Virus record (IMG/VR): IMGVR_UViG_3300032323_003835
Span: 47,206 to 111,205 of that record
DNA length: 64,000 bases
Origin: a virus
Direction: 5' to 3' (one strand)
Shown here in pieces: positions 9,101 through 17,634 of this stretch (positions are counted from its first letter, which is position 1; each line of letters opens with the position of its first letter). The notes beneath the pieces are model-generated. The model was not told the DNA's origin. It was given only the letters and a program-made list of their open reading frames with translations, and ran no database searches. The position numbers and the translations under genes are program-made.

Positions 9101-9110
9101 GAATATATAA
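9101..9110 (+). promoter_or_regulatory. Late-type promoter box
   Basis: GAATATATAA, 17 bases before the ATG at 9128 on the plus strand. Confidence 0.6.
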
Positions 9111-9127
9111 ATCAAATAACAAAAATT

Positions 9128-9427
9128 ATGGGAATATTAATATTAGCGGTCGCAATATGTTCTTTGTATTTAATTTACGTAAGCAAAACAAAAAAAGATA
9201 AACCTAAAGTACAGGAAGCCCCAGAAAAAATAGAACCTACTACAAACATAGAGATTGTGCAAGATGTAGAGTTACCAGTTAAAAAAACAAGAAAGCCAGC
9301 AGCTAAGAAGCCAGAGGTTAAAAAACCAGCAGCTAAAAAACCAACAGCTAAGAAGCCAGAATCTAAAAAACCAGCAGTTAAAAAAACTAAGGCTGAACCG
9401 GCTAAATCAAAGAAGTCTAAAAAGTAA
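9128..9427 (+). CDS. Membrane-anchored lysine/alanine/proline-rich (histone H1-like) protein
   Basis: 99 residues. Residues 2-18 form a single membrane segment (GILILAVAICSLYLIYV), then SKTKK marks the cytoplasmic side. After a short acidic linker the C-terminal half is an imperfect KKPAAKKP repeat like the tail of histone H1 or bacterial Hc1 proteins. Inference: a membrane-tethered nucleic-acid-binding tail. It is alone on the plus strand with its own late-type promoter, converging on the gene at 9454. Confidence 0.7.
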   Translation: MGILILAVAICSLYLIYVSKTKKDKPKVQEAPEKIEPTTNIEIVQDVELPVKKTRKPAAKKPEVKKPAAKKPTAKKPESKKPAVKKTKAEPAKSKKSKK

Positions 9428-9453
9428 TAAGGATCACCAAGAATCTGGACGAT

Positions 9454-10611
9454 TTAAATATCATCTAGTATACCCGCCTGTATTAAATCGGATACATTAT
9501 TTATAGATTTCTGGAATGTTTTATTGGTGTTTCTGCTAGTAATCTCTTTAATTACCCTCTGTTTTATGTGAACCGGAAGTCTGTCATAGATCTTTGTTAT
9601 CTTGATAGGGTCCTTAGAATAACTACCATAAATATAGTCAGATACATCCATATAATCTAAAAATCTACTTAGATGCTCTTGATCTCTGTAATCGATAAGA
9701 TCCCACGATAAAGCAATTGCAACATTGTAAGGTGTACCAGTAGAAACATCTTTAGCTAGTAGATTGAGTGTTTTTTCAGAAACTATATTACCAGATAAAA
9801 CCAAATTTTCTGGGTTCATTACGGGAAGTCCCTCTAAAGAATTTAAAAGATTCGAAGAGCAATTGAATCCAGATTCTACCGTTTGTGGGGATCCCTTAAG
9901 ATTTTCTAATAAATTATTATTACACACAAAATCACCGAGTACTATTGATGGGCCAAGATCAAGAGAGGATAAACTATTATTAGAGCATATAAACTTACCA
10001 TTTAGTTTATTGGGGGATCCTTTTAGGGTTTCAAGATTATTTTCTGAACAGTTGTACAGTTTTCCTACATTTTTTGGTCCTCCCACTAACGATGTTAATA
10101 GGTTGTTTTCGCATTGGAAAAACCCACCGACTTCTTTTGGAGATCCAATAAGGGATGTTAATTTATTAACAGTTACTCGATAATCCCCGTTGACTTTAAT
10201 TGGTCCTCCTTCTAGAGATGTTAATTCATTAAAATCTGCTATGAAATTTCCTGGTATCTCCTGAGTACATCCCTTTAATGTTTCTATCTCGTTGTACATA
10301 CAATCGAAATTTGACCCAACGATTATTGGGGAATATTTTAGGGATTTTAGTTTATTAGAAGAGCATCTGAATGATCCCCCAATCTCTTCTGGGCAATTTA
10401 TGAGGGATTCTAAATTATTATTGGAGCAATTAAAATTGCCGGTGATTTTTTTAATTCCTACTTTAGGTAAAGTTTTTTGTTCAGGTTTCAGACCGTTTGA
10501 ACAATCAAAATCCCCATCTATTAAAACTGAACCTTCATTGGTAAGGATCCAAGAACCTGATACAAATTTATTTAAAAATTCTATTAAAGATGAGGATAGC
10601 TTTTTTGACAT
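9454..10611 (-). CDS. Leucine-rich-repeat protein, untagged paralogue
   Basis: 385 residues. About ten 20-21-residue repeats of the form GxFxCxxNxLxSLxGxPxxV occupy roughly residues 50-265, giving a solenoid. Unlike its relatives at 24.6-29.3 kb it starts MSKKLSSSLIEFLNKF, has no N-terminal LFE tag, and lacks the ADLGELGF C-terminus. It ends instead in a helical domain. It still has the WILTNEGSVLIDGDF cap seen in the others. Likely protein-protein recognition; target unknown. Confidence 0.75.
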   Translation of the reverse strand: MSKKLSSSLIEFLNKFVSGSWILTNEGSVLIDGDFDCSNGLKPEQKTLPKVGIKKITGNFNCSNNNLESLINCPEEIGGSFRCSSNKLKSLKYSPIIVGSNFDCMYNEIETLKGCTQEIPGNFIADFNELTSLEGGPIKVNGDYRVTVNKLTSLIGSPKEVGGFFQCENNLLTSLVGGPKNVGKLYNCSENNLETLKGSPNKLNGKFICSNNSLSSLDLGPSIVLGDFVCNNNLLENLKGSPQTVESGFNCSSNLLNSLEGLPVMNPENLVLSGNIVSEKTLNLLAKDVSTGTPYNVAIALSWDLIDYRDQEHLSRFLDYMDVSDYIYGSYSKDPIKITKIYDRLPVHIKQRVIKEITSRNTNKTFQKSINNVSDLIQAGILDDI

Positions 10612-10615
10612 TCAT

Positions 10616-10894
10616 TTATCTATCAATAGATATTTTTTCAAATGGTATAATTGGACTCATTCCGGTTTCTCTAAAATATGTAGATCTTATTTTTTTACCG
10701 AGTTCCATGTCGTTTGGTGTATCTAGGATGACCCGATAATCTATCATGATGTGAGACCTTGAGGATCCTTGGTAACAAGGTGTGCATAATTGTCCTACCC
10801 CCTCTACGTATCCATATCTTATATCGATATGGTCAGATATGCTGTATTTTGTGAGGATCCCACATATAACACATTTTTCTTTACCTGAATTCAT
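10616..10894 (-). CDS. Small zinc-ribbon protein
   Basis: 92 residues. CVICGI near residue 8 and CTPCYQ near residue 37 form a CxxC...CxxC zinc site. The rest (VILDTPNDMELGKKIRSTYFRETG) is helical. No named family. It lies 4 bases upstream of the repeat-protein gene and downstream of bS21. Confidence 0.6.
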   Translation of the reverse strand: MNSGKEKCVICGILTKYSISDHIDIRYGYVEGVGQLCTPCYQGSSRSHIMIDYRVILDTPNDMELGKKIRSTYFRETGMSPIIPFEKISIDR

Positions 10895-10912
10895 ACACTT
10901 AAGTATTATTGG

Positions 10913-11107
10913 TTATTCATTAGATGTATTGATCATCCTCTGTTTATAGATGGCATCTAGAACTTCCTTTCTTCGGGTAACTGAGGGTTTTGTGTAGCTC
11001 TGTCTTTCCCTTAGTTGATTGATAAGCTTAGTTTTAGATACCTTGTTCTTATAAACCTTTAGAGCCTGATCTATAGATCCGTACTTTGTTGCGTCTATTA
11101 TAATCAT
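10913..11107 (-). CDS. rpsU: 30S ribosomal protein bS21 homologue
   Basis: 64 residues, the usual bS21 length. The pattern MIIID...SIDQALKVYKNKVSKTKLINQLRERQSYTKPSVTRRKEVLDAIYKQR matches bS21 along its length: the SID.ALK..K.K start, the central LR.R..Y.KPS and the basic RR.. helix. bS21 sits near the 3' end of 16S rRNA and influences anti-Shine-Dalgarno access. Phage copies are known and are thought to enter host ribosomes to favour phage mRNA. Here that could serve the phage's non-Shine-Dalgarno and near-leaderless messages (inference). Confidence 0.85.
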   Translation of the reverse strand: MIIIDATKYGSIDQALKVYKNKVSKTKLINQLRERQSYTKPSVTRRKEVLDAIYKQRMINTSNE

Positions 11108-11156
11108 AACATAATATCTATCCCTAAATAAATAAAAAGTTCCAAAACAGCAATAT

Positions 11157-11615
11157 CTAATTTTTATTATTTTCGGAAGGAATCCAATAGTTAAAATAAA
11201 AATCTCGGATAAAGTCTAGGGTTATATTTCCGCTCAGGAATCTATCCCTAAGCCCAAAATCCCTAAAGTTGATAACATTCCCGTTTATTAGGAATTTATA
11301 AAGAGGTTTAATTTGCTCTAGATCGTCTCTTTCGTTTAACGAGATTATTTCAGTGGATGTAAATTGTAAAAGGTCCCGGTTGTTTAGGAGTAATCTAAAT
11401 TTAGTAGTAGTTGTTGTTCCCTCTTTGAAGACTCTGGCTGACAAGTATACTGGTTTAATATGCCTTTTATCAAGATCAAATATATCTATAGCGGTATCCC
11501 CTAGATCCTTTATGTCCCGGCGATCTTTTATCTCGCCAATCCATTTAACATATTCATCGTTTGAACAATCATATATCATTGTTTCACATTGGCTTAACAC
11601 TGTCTCCTTTATCAT
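11157..11615 (-). CDS. Uncharacterised protein
   Basis: 152 residues, soluble, no domain recognised (MIKETVLSQCETMIYDCSNDEYVKWIGEIKDRRD at the start, YFNYWIPSENN at the end). The start overlaps the carbamoyltransferase stop by 4 bases, so it is cotranslated with that enzyme. Confidence 0.55.
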   Translation of the reverse strand: MIKETVLSQCETMIYDCSNDEYVKWIGEIKDRRDIKDLGDTAIDIFDLDKRHIKPVYLSARVFKEGTTTTTKFRLLLNNRDLLQFTSTEIISLNERDDLEQIKPLYKFLINGNVINFRDFGLRDRFLSGNITLDFIRDFYFNYWIPSENNKN

Positions 11616-13291
11616 TTTTTTGAAATTAAATAATTACCTAAAACTAAGAAATCCATTTCGGAATCTAAAAATCTTATTATAGCATCTTTCGGATATAGCG
11701 TTATAGTTTGGTCCTTGAAATTGAAAGATGTGTTAAGTAATATTGGGTATCCTGATAATTCTCCAAAAGTTTTTAATAAACGATAGAATCTTGGATTTTC
11801 GTACGATGTTACAGTCTGAACTCTTGCTGTTCCATCCACGTGTGTTATTGCAGGTAAATCCCACTCTTCTTTAACCTTTACTACCATATTCATATACGGA
11901 ATGGACGATTCTGTTTCAAAAAATTTAGATGCTTCATCGAGGGTGACTGAGGGAGCGAAGGGCCTAAACATCTCCCTTTTCTTTATCACCGAATTTATTC
12001 TATCCTGCATGTGAGGATAGAGTGGTGAAGCTAGAATAGATCTATTTCCAAGTGCTCTGGCTCCAAACTCCATTTTACCCTGAAACCATCCTATAACATT
12101 TCCTTCGTTAAGAAGATTGGAACACTTGAAAATAAGATCTGTTGGATCCATATGATCGTAATTAATTCTATCTCCGAAATTTTTAAAGGATGCTTCTATT
12201 TCTTCTCTATCAAATGAAGGTCCCTGATACGCATCAAACGGTCCCTTTCTCTTCCATTCTTTTACTACGTTTATATAATGGAGACATGCTCCTATAGCGG
12301 ATCCCCCGTCGGACGGAGATAAAGGAACCCAGACGTTTTCATAATTTGATGAGGAGGATATTTTAGAATTTGCTACACCATTATAAGCGCATCCTCCGCC
12401 CAGACACAAATTACTAGTGTTATTAAGCTCGTAGCTAAACTTTATCACCTCAATCAATATTTCTTCATATATCTTCTGAACAGAGGCAGCTATGTGCTTG
12501 TGATGAGCTTCTATGGCATCATTAGAGAATCTTGGGTGGATATTAAGAAGAATAGATAGGTTCTCGTTAAACATTATTCTGTCCGAATAATTCCACGAGA
12601 AATATTTCATATTTACCCTGATTTTACCATTATCATAGGCTATGGTTTTTTTGATGGCATCATAATAGACGGAGGGATCACCATAAGAGGCCAATCCCAT
12701 TACCTTGTATTCTCCTTCGTTGGGCCTAAATCCAAGAAAGGCGGTAAATGCAGAATAAAAAAGCCCGAGGGAGTGCGGGTAATTTATCGAATGTAATTTA
12801 GTTATCCTATTTTTGGTTGCTTTAGAAATAGTAACTGTTTCCTTTTCACCAACGCCATCGACGGTTACTATATTACATTCCGAAAAATTAGACGTGAAGT
12901 ATGCTAAAGACGCGTGGGATAGGTGATGATCTACGAAATAGATTTTTTTAGAAAATCCCAGTTCGTCCAATAAAACGTCTTCCACTGATTTCTTTTTTCC
13001 GCTAAAGATGTAATCTACAATTCTTCTAAAATTTTTGATTGGATTCTTTCTGAAGGTTTCGATTACCCTCTCTCTTTTCTTTATGGGGTTTTCGTACCAA
13101 CAAACTACACTTATATCTTTTGCGGATATTCTATTGGATTTTAGTAGCCATTTAATAGTTTCCTTAGGGAATGAGCTATCACCCTTAACCCCGGTGAATC
13201 TTTCCTCCTCTGCTGCTCCCAGCAAGGTATTATTCCTATATAAACATGCTGCAGAATCGTGGTAAAATGCAGAGATTCCAAGTATATACAT
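11612..13291 (-). CDS. O-carbamoyltransferase (NodU/CmcH/TobZ family)
   Basis: 559 residues, typical family length. N-terminal ASKA-fold motifs: ILGISAFYHDSAACL, then VDHHLSHASLAYFTS with the conserved histidines, then VTVDGVGE. The nucleotide-binding region has CLGGGCAYNGVANSKI and the YrdC-like C-terminus contains FGARALGNRSIL. Family enzymes move a carbamoyl group from carbamoyl phosphate via carbamoyl-adenylate onto a hydroxyl, usually of a sugar. A sugar acceptor fits the nearby FkbM, sulfotransferase and epimerase genes; a modified nucleotide is an alternative. Confidence 0.9.
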   Translation of the reverse strand: MYILGISAFYHDSAACLYRNNTLLGAAEEERFTGVKGDSSFPKETIKWLLKSNRISAKDISVVCWYENPIKKRERVIETFRKNPIKNFRRIVDYIFSGKKKSVEDVLLDELGFSKKIYFVDHHLSHASLAYFTSNFSECNIVTVDGVGEKETVTISKATKNRITKLHSINYPHSLGLFYSAFTAFLGFRPNEGEYKVMGLASYGDPSVYYDAIKKTIAYDNGKIRVNMKYFSWNYSDRIMFNENLSILLNIHPRFSNDAIEAHHKHIAASVQKIYEEILIEVIKFSYELNNTSNLCLGGGCAYNGVANSKISSSSNYENVWVPLSPSDGGSAIGACLHYINVVKEWKRKGPFDAYQGPSFDREEIEASFKNFGDRINYDHMDPTDLIFKCSNLLNEGNVIGWFQGKMEFGARALGNRSILASPLYPHMQDRINSVIKKREMFRPFAPSVTLDEASKFFETESSIPYMNMVVKVKEEWDLPAITHVDGTARVQTVTSYENPRFYRLLKTFGELSGYPILLNTSFNFKDQTITLYPKDAIIRFLDSEMDFLVLGNYLISKK

Positions 13292-13312
13292 TTAGATTTT
13301 AAATTTATATTT

Positions 13313-13519
13313 CTAGGAATCTAGATGTTTCCATCTGTCCTTGTTTACTATTGCAGAAATGCTTCTTCTTGACATCCCAAATTTTTCTGCCAATTGAATC
13401 ATAGTAACAGATCCAGATTTATAAATTTTTCTGATTTCCTGAACCTCTGATTCAGTGAGCTTAGAATTTGGATTCTTTTCCCCACTTAAAAAGGGATTGA
13501 TTGATTTTTCTTCTTTCAT
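13313..13519 (-). CDS. Small helix-turn-helix protein
   Basis: 68 residues. GEKNPNSKLTESEVQEIRKIYKSG followed by TMIQLAEKFGMSRRSISAIVN is the helix-turn-helix module often attached to phage HNH endonucleases, here freestanding. Either a small regulator or a remnant of such an endonuclease. The late-type box ends only 5 bases before the ATG. Confidence 0.65.
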   Translation of the reverse strand: MKEEKSINPFLSGEKNPNSKLTESEVQEIRKIYKSGSVTMIQLAEKFGMSRRSISAIVNKDRWKHLDS

Positions 13520-13524
13520 ATCCC

Positions 13525-13533
13525 TTATATATC
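13525..13533 (-). promoter_or_regulatory. Late-type promoter box
   Basis: GATATATAA on the minus strand, 5 bases before the ATG at 13519, implying an almost leaderless message. Confidence 0.65.
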
Positions 13534-13552
13534 AAAAACGCGAACACGCGCA

Positions 13553-13696
13553 TTATTCAGTAGATTCTTCCTTTTTTTCTTCGGATTCTCTAATCTTTTT
13601 TTCGTGGATTATTTTTTCTCCCATGATTTTTGCTGCCGCTTTTCTCATGGCTCTTTTATCCTCTTCTGACATTTTTTTGAGGTCTTTCTTTTTCAT
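13553..13696 (-). CDS. 47-residue charged helical protein
   Basis: ATG at 13696, TAA at 13553. Sequence starts MKKKDLKKMSEEDKRAMRKA and ends in acidic KKEESTE; alternating basic and acidic helices, no hydrophobic core of note. It directly follows the 97-residue gene whose stop is 2 bases away from this start. Confidence 0.55.
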   Translation of the reverse strand: MKKKDLKKMSEEDKRAMRKAAAKIMGEKIIHEKKIRESEEKKEESTE

Positions 13697-13697
13697 C

Positions 13698-13991
13698 CTA
13701 TTCCCATTCTTTTATTTGTAAGACTAGATCCCCAGATCCTTTTATAACTCTGTGCCATGTCAGACTAGGTATTGTTATGTTATCAAAGGATTTAGGTAGT
13801 TCATTTTCCATCTGGATTTTCCAGTCCTTACCCTCTAATATTTTAACACTTCTGTTTTTCAGATCCCTATGCCATAACAATTCTACTGGATCTATTTCCT
13901 GTGAGAACCTTCTTATTACAGAATCCTCAGAGTCAATGTCAATATATGGTTTAATCTCTACCAAAATCCAGGATAAGTTTTTCCTCCCCAC
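13698..13991 (-). CDS. Uncharacterised protein
   Basis: 97 residues, with two short tryptophan-containing motifs (LLWHRDLKNR, LTWHRVIKGSGDLVLQI). No family recognised. It overlaps the end of the DUF5872-like gene by 34 bases in another frame; the internal start cannot be excluded. Confidence 0.5.
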   Translation of the reverse strand: MGRKNLSWILVEIKPYIDIDSEDSVIRRFSQEIDPVELLWHRDLKNRSVKILEGKDWKIQMENELPKSFDNITIPSLTWHRVIKGSGDLVLQIKEWE

Positions 13992-14485
13992 AAGTGAGCA
14001 TATCTATTAGCTCTACAAGCCCAATATCCTGGTTTAGTTTTGTCCTTCTTTTTATGACACTGATGTCTAGCAGCAAAACTTCTTCTGCGCTCTGGATCAC
14101 TAACCTTTGCTCTCATTCCCGGTATACCAAATTGAACCTTGATAACTTTTCCATTCTTGTTTTTAACGTAAACATAAAACTTCTTACTTCCTCCTCTCAT
14201 AGGATATGAAAGCTTAACATTCTTCCCCTGATATAATGCTTCATCAAGTATTTCTAGGGGCATATCAAGGGGAACTATAAGTCCCTCGTAGATCCCGGTT
14301 AATCCTAGATCACTAGTTTCGAAAAGCAAAGCTGTTTGCCTATCAACGGTTAGATCCCCCTTTAGATATAAGGATCTAGATTCACTTAAAAGATCAACAT
14401 GAGAATTGCTTCCTGGTCTGAATATTGATTCCGCAATACAGATTCTGTTGTCGATGTGAAATTGTAGGTGTTCTGATAATAACAT
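13958..14485 (-). CDS. DUF5872-like phage protein
   Basis: 175 residues. The second half (KLSYPMRGGSKKFYVYVKN, VIKVQFGIPGMRAKVSDPERRRSFAARHQC, KTKPGYWACRANRYAHLWGG) matches the module I know as DUF5872, common in T4-type phages of aquatic bacteria. The RRRSFAARHQC...WACR segment with Cys/His could bind metal. Function is unknown; in relatives it is often fused to internal virion proteins. It supports a T4-type phage origin. Confidence 0.75.
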   Translation of the reverse strand: MLLSEHLQFHIDNRICIAESIFRPGSNSHVDLLSESRSLYLKGDLTVDRQTALLFETSDLGLTGIYEGLIVPLDMPLEILDEALYQGKNVKLSYPMRGGSKKFYVYVKNKNGKVIKVQFGIPGMRAKVSDPERRRSFAARHQCHKKKDKTKPGYWACRANRYAHLWGGKTYPGFW

Positions 14486-14486
14486 A

Positions 14487-15407
14487 TTAAACCATATTTT
14501 TAGCTAGCATATCATCTCTGAAAGCAGTTGATTTTGCTAGGGTTTCTTGGAATATAGGCTTACTTAAATCGTTACCTAATCCGGCGTTAACGTGAAAGAC
14601 AGCTTTGAGAGCTGCATCTTTATTCGGAAATTCATTAGGATCATTTGATCCGTACAGGGATTTAACTTTAGGGTTTTTTAAATTCTCTATAAAATAAAGT
14701 ACTGCAACTTCTGCTGCAACATCTAGCTCGTTTAAGGCATCGGGATTGGTAACAAAGTTTATTGACCTTCCAAGTTTTCCATTTTCGTTATAGATCTTTT
14801 GCATTTTTTCATATCCGGCTTTAAAAGTAATTCCATTGAATCCTATTCCCGCATATTTTGATCCATCACCTGGTTGGGTGTTTCCCATTTTTTGAGAAGC
14901 CCCTGTAGGATCATCTGGACCATAAACCCTATCCCAAAATTTAGAAGGATCAGCTTTTAATGTATTAAGCTCAGCGTCAGTTAAAGTGGCGACTCTTTTA
15001 CCAAAGATTTTTCTGATTCTGTCATTACTAGTATTAGTATAAGGAACCTCATTCTGTGGTGCCCAACCGCACTCTTTACCGATAACACCCTGAATGGATG
15101 CTCTCATATTTTTATCGGTAATTCCGTGTCTGTCCATTGCCTTGTTTACTTCCTCTACGCCCTTTTTAACATCCTCCGCGGAAGGAACTTTAGCACCGCT
15201 TCCTTGTAATCTTTCGCCCCATGATGTACCACCACCTTCAGGATCATCCCCTAAGAAATCACCAAATCCTGCTCCTTTGATTATTTCTGCAGCCTTTTTT
15301 AATTGGTCTATCATTGTAGCACCCGACCCAGTAGGATCTTTCATTGGGTCTTCTTTTTTTACTTCCTGCTCATTTATAAAGCCTGAAAATTGTTTTAGGT
15401 ATTTCAT
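14487..15407 (-). CDS. Tagged GH19-type lysozyme
   Basis: 306 residues. N-terminal tag MKYLKQFSGFINE, then a linker containing DPTGSGAT. The catalytic part (about residues 100-300) shows GVIGKECGW (catalytic Glu region), KDPSKFWDRVYG and GDGSKYAGIGFNGITFKAGYEKM, the counterpart of the GDGW+YRGRGxxQLTGxxNY signature of glycoside hydrolase 19 endolysins. It should cleave the peptidoglycan glycan strand. The tag suggests virion packaging rather than a plain lysis enzyme (inference). Confidence 0.75.
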   Translation of the reverse strand: MKYLKQFSGFINEQEVKKEDPMKDPTGSGATMIDQLKKAAEIIKGAGFGDFLGDDPEGGGTSWGERLQGSGAKVPSAEDVKKGVEEVNKAMDRHGITDKNMRASIQGVIGKECGWAPQNEVPYTNTSNDRIRKIFGKRVATLTDAELNTLKADPSKFWDRVYGPDDPTGASQKMGNTQPGDGSKYAGIGFNGITFKAGYEKMQKIYNENGKLGRSINFVTNPDALNELDVAAEVAVLYFIENLKNPKVKSLYGSNDPNEFPNKDAALKAVFHVNAGLGNDLSKPIFQETLAKSTAFRDDMLAKNMV

Positions 15408-15408
15408 A

Positions 15409-15723
15409 TTAATTTCTAAATTTATGTGGGAATAGCAATCTTAATTCGTGCCCTTGTGGAATGTCTTTTTTTCTGATTCCAAATATTTTTTCTTCAGGAC
15501 AGGGATCTTCCCCGTTCCATTTAAATCCATTATTACATGCCCAGGTTTTCATTCCAGCGTTTACAGTCTGTCCGACCGAATATGGAAATCTAATACCAGC
15601 ATCATTATTTATCTCTGTAATTCTACCACCAGTGACAGAAACTATAATTTCTCTTCCCTGTCTAGAAACCAGATTAATTTTATTCTCTCCTGAATATGCT
15701 TCGTATATTTCTATATGCCTCAT
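15409..15723 (-). CDS. Tagged small protein
   Basis: 104 residues beginning MRHIEIYEAY, which fits the shared N-terminal tag with I-Y-E. The following NLVSRQGREIIVSVTGGRITEINNDAGIRFPYSVGQTV suggests a small beta-rich domain; CNNGFKWNGEDPCPEEK follows. No family recognised. First gene of the unit that also makes the lysozyme. Confidence 0.65.
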   Translation of the reverse strand: MRHIEIYEAYSGENKINLVSRQGREIIVSVTGGRITEINNDAGIRFPYSVGQTVNAGMKTWACNNGFKWNGEDPCPEEKIFGIRKKDIPQGHELRLLFPHKFRN

Positions 15724-15740
15724 TTTCTTGTTATTGTAAT

Positions 15741-15750
15741 TCTATATATC
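15741..15750 (-). promoter_or_regulatory. Late-type promoter box
   Basis: GATATATAGA on the minus strand, 17 bases before the ATG at 15723. Confidence 0.6.
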
Positions 15751-15815
15751 AGATACATAAATCGATCCTTTGGAAACAATGATTGTAAAATAAACTAAAA
15801 TAATTAAAAGAAAAG

Positions 15816-16226
15816 ATGACCGAAAGAAAATATTTGCCAACATTAGCAGAATTGGTCGACAGACTAAGTATATCGCAATTAAAGGAGGTTTTTATTCCCC
15901 AACATAAGGATGAATACGCACAAGAAATAAGCGATATAGTGCATGATATTCAGGTTTTATTGGATTCAAGTGAAAAGGTAAACGCAGATACAATCAGGGC
16001 TATTGTGGTTCTTTCCCAAATGAATCTTCATATTTGGCACAACGAATCCAATTATAGAAAGGGAATAAAGGACGGAAATAACCTAGAACTTACCCACGGT
16101 CTGAATGGGATAAGAAACACGGCAAAGAACAAGATCCAAGAAATAGTGGGCGGAAGAAAGGATTACAAGATTGATTGCTTAGCTGCTGATTTTAAAGACT
16201 GGGAAATTAGCTGGAATAATGGGTAG
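15816..16226 (+). CDS. Uncharacterised phage protein beside SGNH hydrolase
   Basis: 136 residues, helical (LPTLAELVDRLSISQLKEVFIPQHKDEYAQEISDIVHDIQVLL). Similar proteins in aquatic T4-type phages sit in sugar-modifying clusters as far as I recall, but the function is not known. The stop overlaps the hydrolase start by 8 bases, implying coupled expression. Confidence 0.6.
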   Translation: MTERKYLPTLAELVDRLSISQLKEVFIPQHKDEYAQEISDIVHDIQVLLDSSEKVNADTIRAIVVLSQMNLHIWHNESNYRKGIKDGNNLELTHGLNGIRNTAKNKIQEIVGGRKDYKIDCLAADFKDWEISWNNG

Positions 16227-17064
16227 GATATTTTTATTCGGCGATTCTTTTACCTTCAATCTGTATGAGAGAGCAAGGAATGTAAAAGAACCAGGGGTTA
16301 GTGAAAGACCGATATTAAAGTATATGGATCTCTTAACAAAAGAGTTGAACCCAGATCCATTACATTTTTCAGACTATTTAAAGAAATTTGGATATGATGT
16401 TTATAATTACGGGGGAAATGGAATATCGATATACTCGATCATTTACTACTTTAAAGCATTAGCAGATTTCAAATTCAAAGAGGGAGACAGAATAATAGTC
16501 AATCTTACCTCATTCTCTAGGTTCGATCTGATAGACGATAAAGGGGAGAACCACACAGCTGTCTGTGAAAACGTAGGCGACTGGACAGAGGATCTAACAA
16601 TAAAAAGATTTATTGTAGATCAAAGATTAAATAGACTCTACAGTTTAGACAATCGTGGGTATATTGGATGGGAACTTTTAAACTTTTTAAAATATTTCTT
16701 AGATCTACATAAAGAATATAGACCGATTCTTTGGTCGCCATTTCCTGAAAATATAAAACCTTTTGAAGATTGCAGGTGGTTTGTTAGAGACATTTCAGAC
16801 CCCATTTTTAAATCGATTTGTCCAGAGCATGATAAAATAAGAATATGGGACGAAACCCATAATTTAATTTATGATGAGCATTACAGCAGATATGGTAACT
16901 ACTATAATGCTCATATATTTAAATCTGTTTTAGAATCTGGACTGGATGGATTTTATCTTTCTGATGAAGATTTAAATTCTAAAATTTTTGACATTGTTTC
17001 AAAAGAATCTGGATTTACCCCAATAAAAGAAAGAGCAATTAATAGATTTAGGAATCTCATTTAA
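16219..17064 (+). CDS. SGNH/GDSL-family hydrolase, copy 1
   Basis: 281 residues. Block I is FLFGDSFTFNLYER (nucleophile Ser at residue 10), block II-like YGGNGISIYSI, and a C-terminal DEHYSRYGNYYNAHIF providing the Asp/His dyad. It is likely an esterase or acyl-transfer enzyme acting on an O-acylated glycan. It is a clear paralogue of 60696..61541 (same length, same GDSF and HYSR.GNYY blocks). Confidence 0.8.
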   Translation: MGRIFLFGDSFTFNLYERARNVKEPGVSERPILKYMDLLTKELNPDPLHFSDYLKKFGYDVYNYGGNGISIYSIIYYFKALADFKFKEGDRIIVNLTSFSRFDLIDDKGENHTAVCENVGDWTEDLTIKRFIVDQRLNRLYSLDNRGYIGWELLNFLKYFLDLHKEYRPILWSPFPENIKPFEDCRWFVRDISDPIFKSICPEHDKIRIWDETHNLIYDEHYSRYGNYYNAHIFKSVLESGLDGFYLSDEDLNSKIFDIVSKESGFTPIKERAINRFRNLI

Positions 17065-17088
17065 AACCAACAGGTAATATTTAGAAAA

Positions 17089-17634
17089 TTAGGAATAATA
17101 CAATTCCGGATATTCAACTATAACGTGGATGCCTCCTTTATTATAGACATCTTTATAAATTGATTCAATAGATTCCCATCCAGAAAGATCCCAGAATTTG
17201 ATATTAGGACACATGGATCTGAATTCGCTGAAATAATTTCCTCTGTGCTGATGTCCCGGATCTAATGGTTTATCTGATCCTTTTCCCAATCGTATAATCA
17301 TATTCGGATTCCACTTTCCTTGGCTCATCAATCCTATCTTATCAACATGATTAACTAGTTGATTCGTTGCGCATATTAAAAAATCCCATCTTGGATAAAA
17401 CGTGATTACAAAATTTCCAGTCATCGCCATTCCTAAAGACATTCCCATTTGGGATTCTTCCATTACAGGAACTTCGATCAGCTTATCTTTTGGTACGTCC
17501 CCGATAGTGGTACTCATCGGATTGCCGTGCCACAATACTTGTTGCCCGATGAATACAGTATCTTCTTTATCGGCAAGAAATTTCATGGATGCTGTTAGTG
17601 CATCTTTATAAGGGGTGTATTGGGGTTGTGCCAT
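17089..17634 (-). CDS. ThDP-dependent enzyme, pyrimidine-binding half
   Basis: 181 residues. FIGQQVLWHGN, then IEVPVMEESQMGMSLGMAMTG with the catalytic-type Glu, and PRWDFLICATNQLVNHVDKIG, typical of the pyrimidine-binding domain of transketolase/E1-beta. It is about half the length of a full E1-beta chain: the C-terminal domain is absent. It works with 17796..18428, which supplies the other half. Confidence 0.75.
   Translation of the reverse strand: MAQPQYTPYKDALTASMKFLADKEDTVFIGQQVLWHGNPMSTTIGDVPKDKLIEVPVMEESQMGMSLGMAMTGNFVITFYPRWDFLICATNQLVNHVDKIGLMSQGKWNPNMIIRLGKGSDKPLDPGHQHRGNYFSEFRSMCPNIKFWDLSGWESIESIYKDVYNKGGIHVIVEYPELYYS

Noticed and set aside
9764-10183. Long plus-strand open frames opposite the repeat genes (also near 10292 and 24709)
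   Set aside because: They are antisense shadows of the leucine-rich-repeat genes: same periodicity, no promoter, no plausible protein features.
13313-13519. HNH homing endonuclease
   Set aside because: Only the helix-turn-helix accessory module is present; no HNH catalytic residues.
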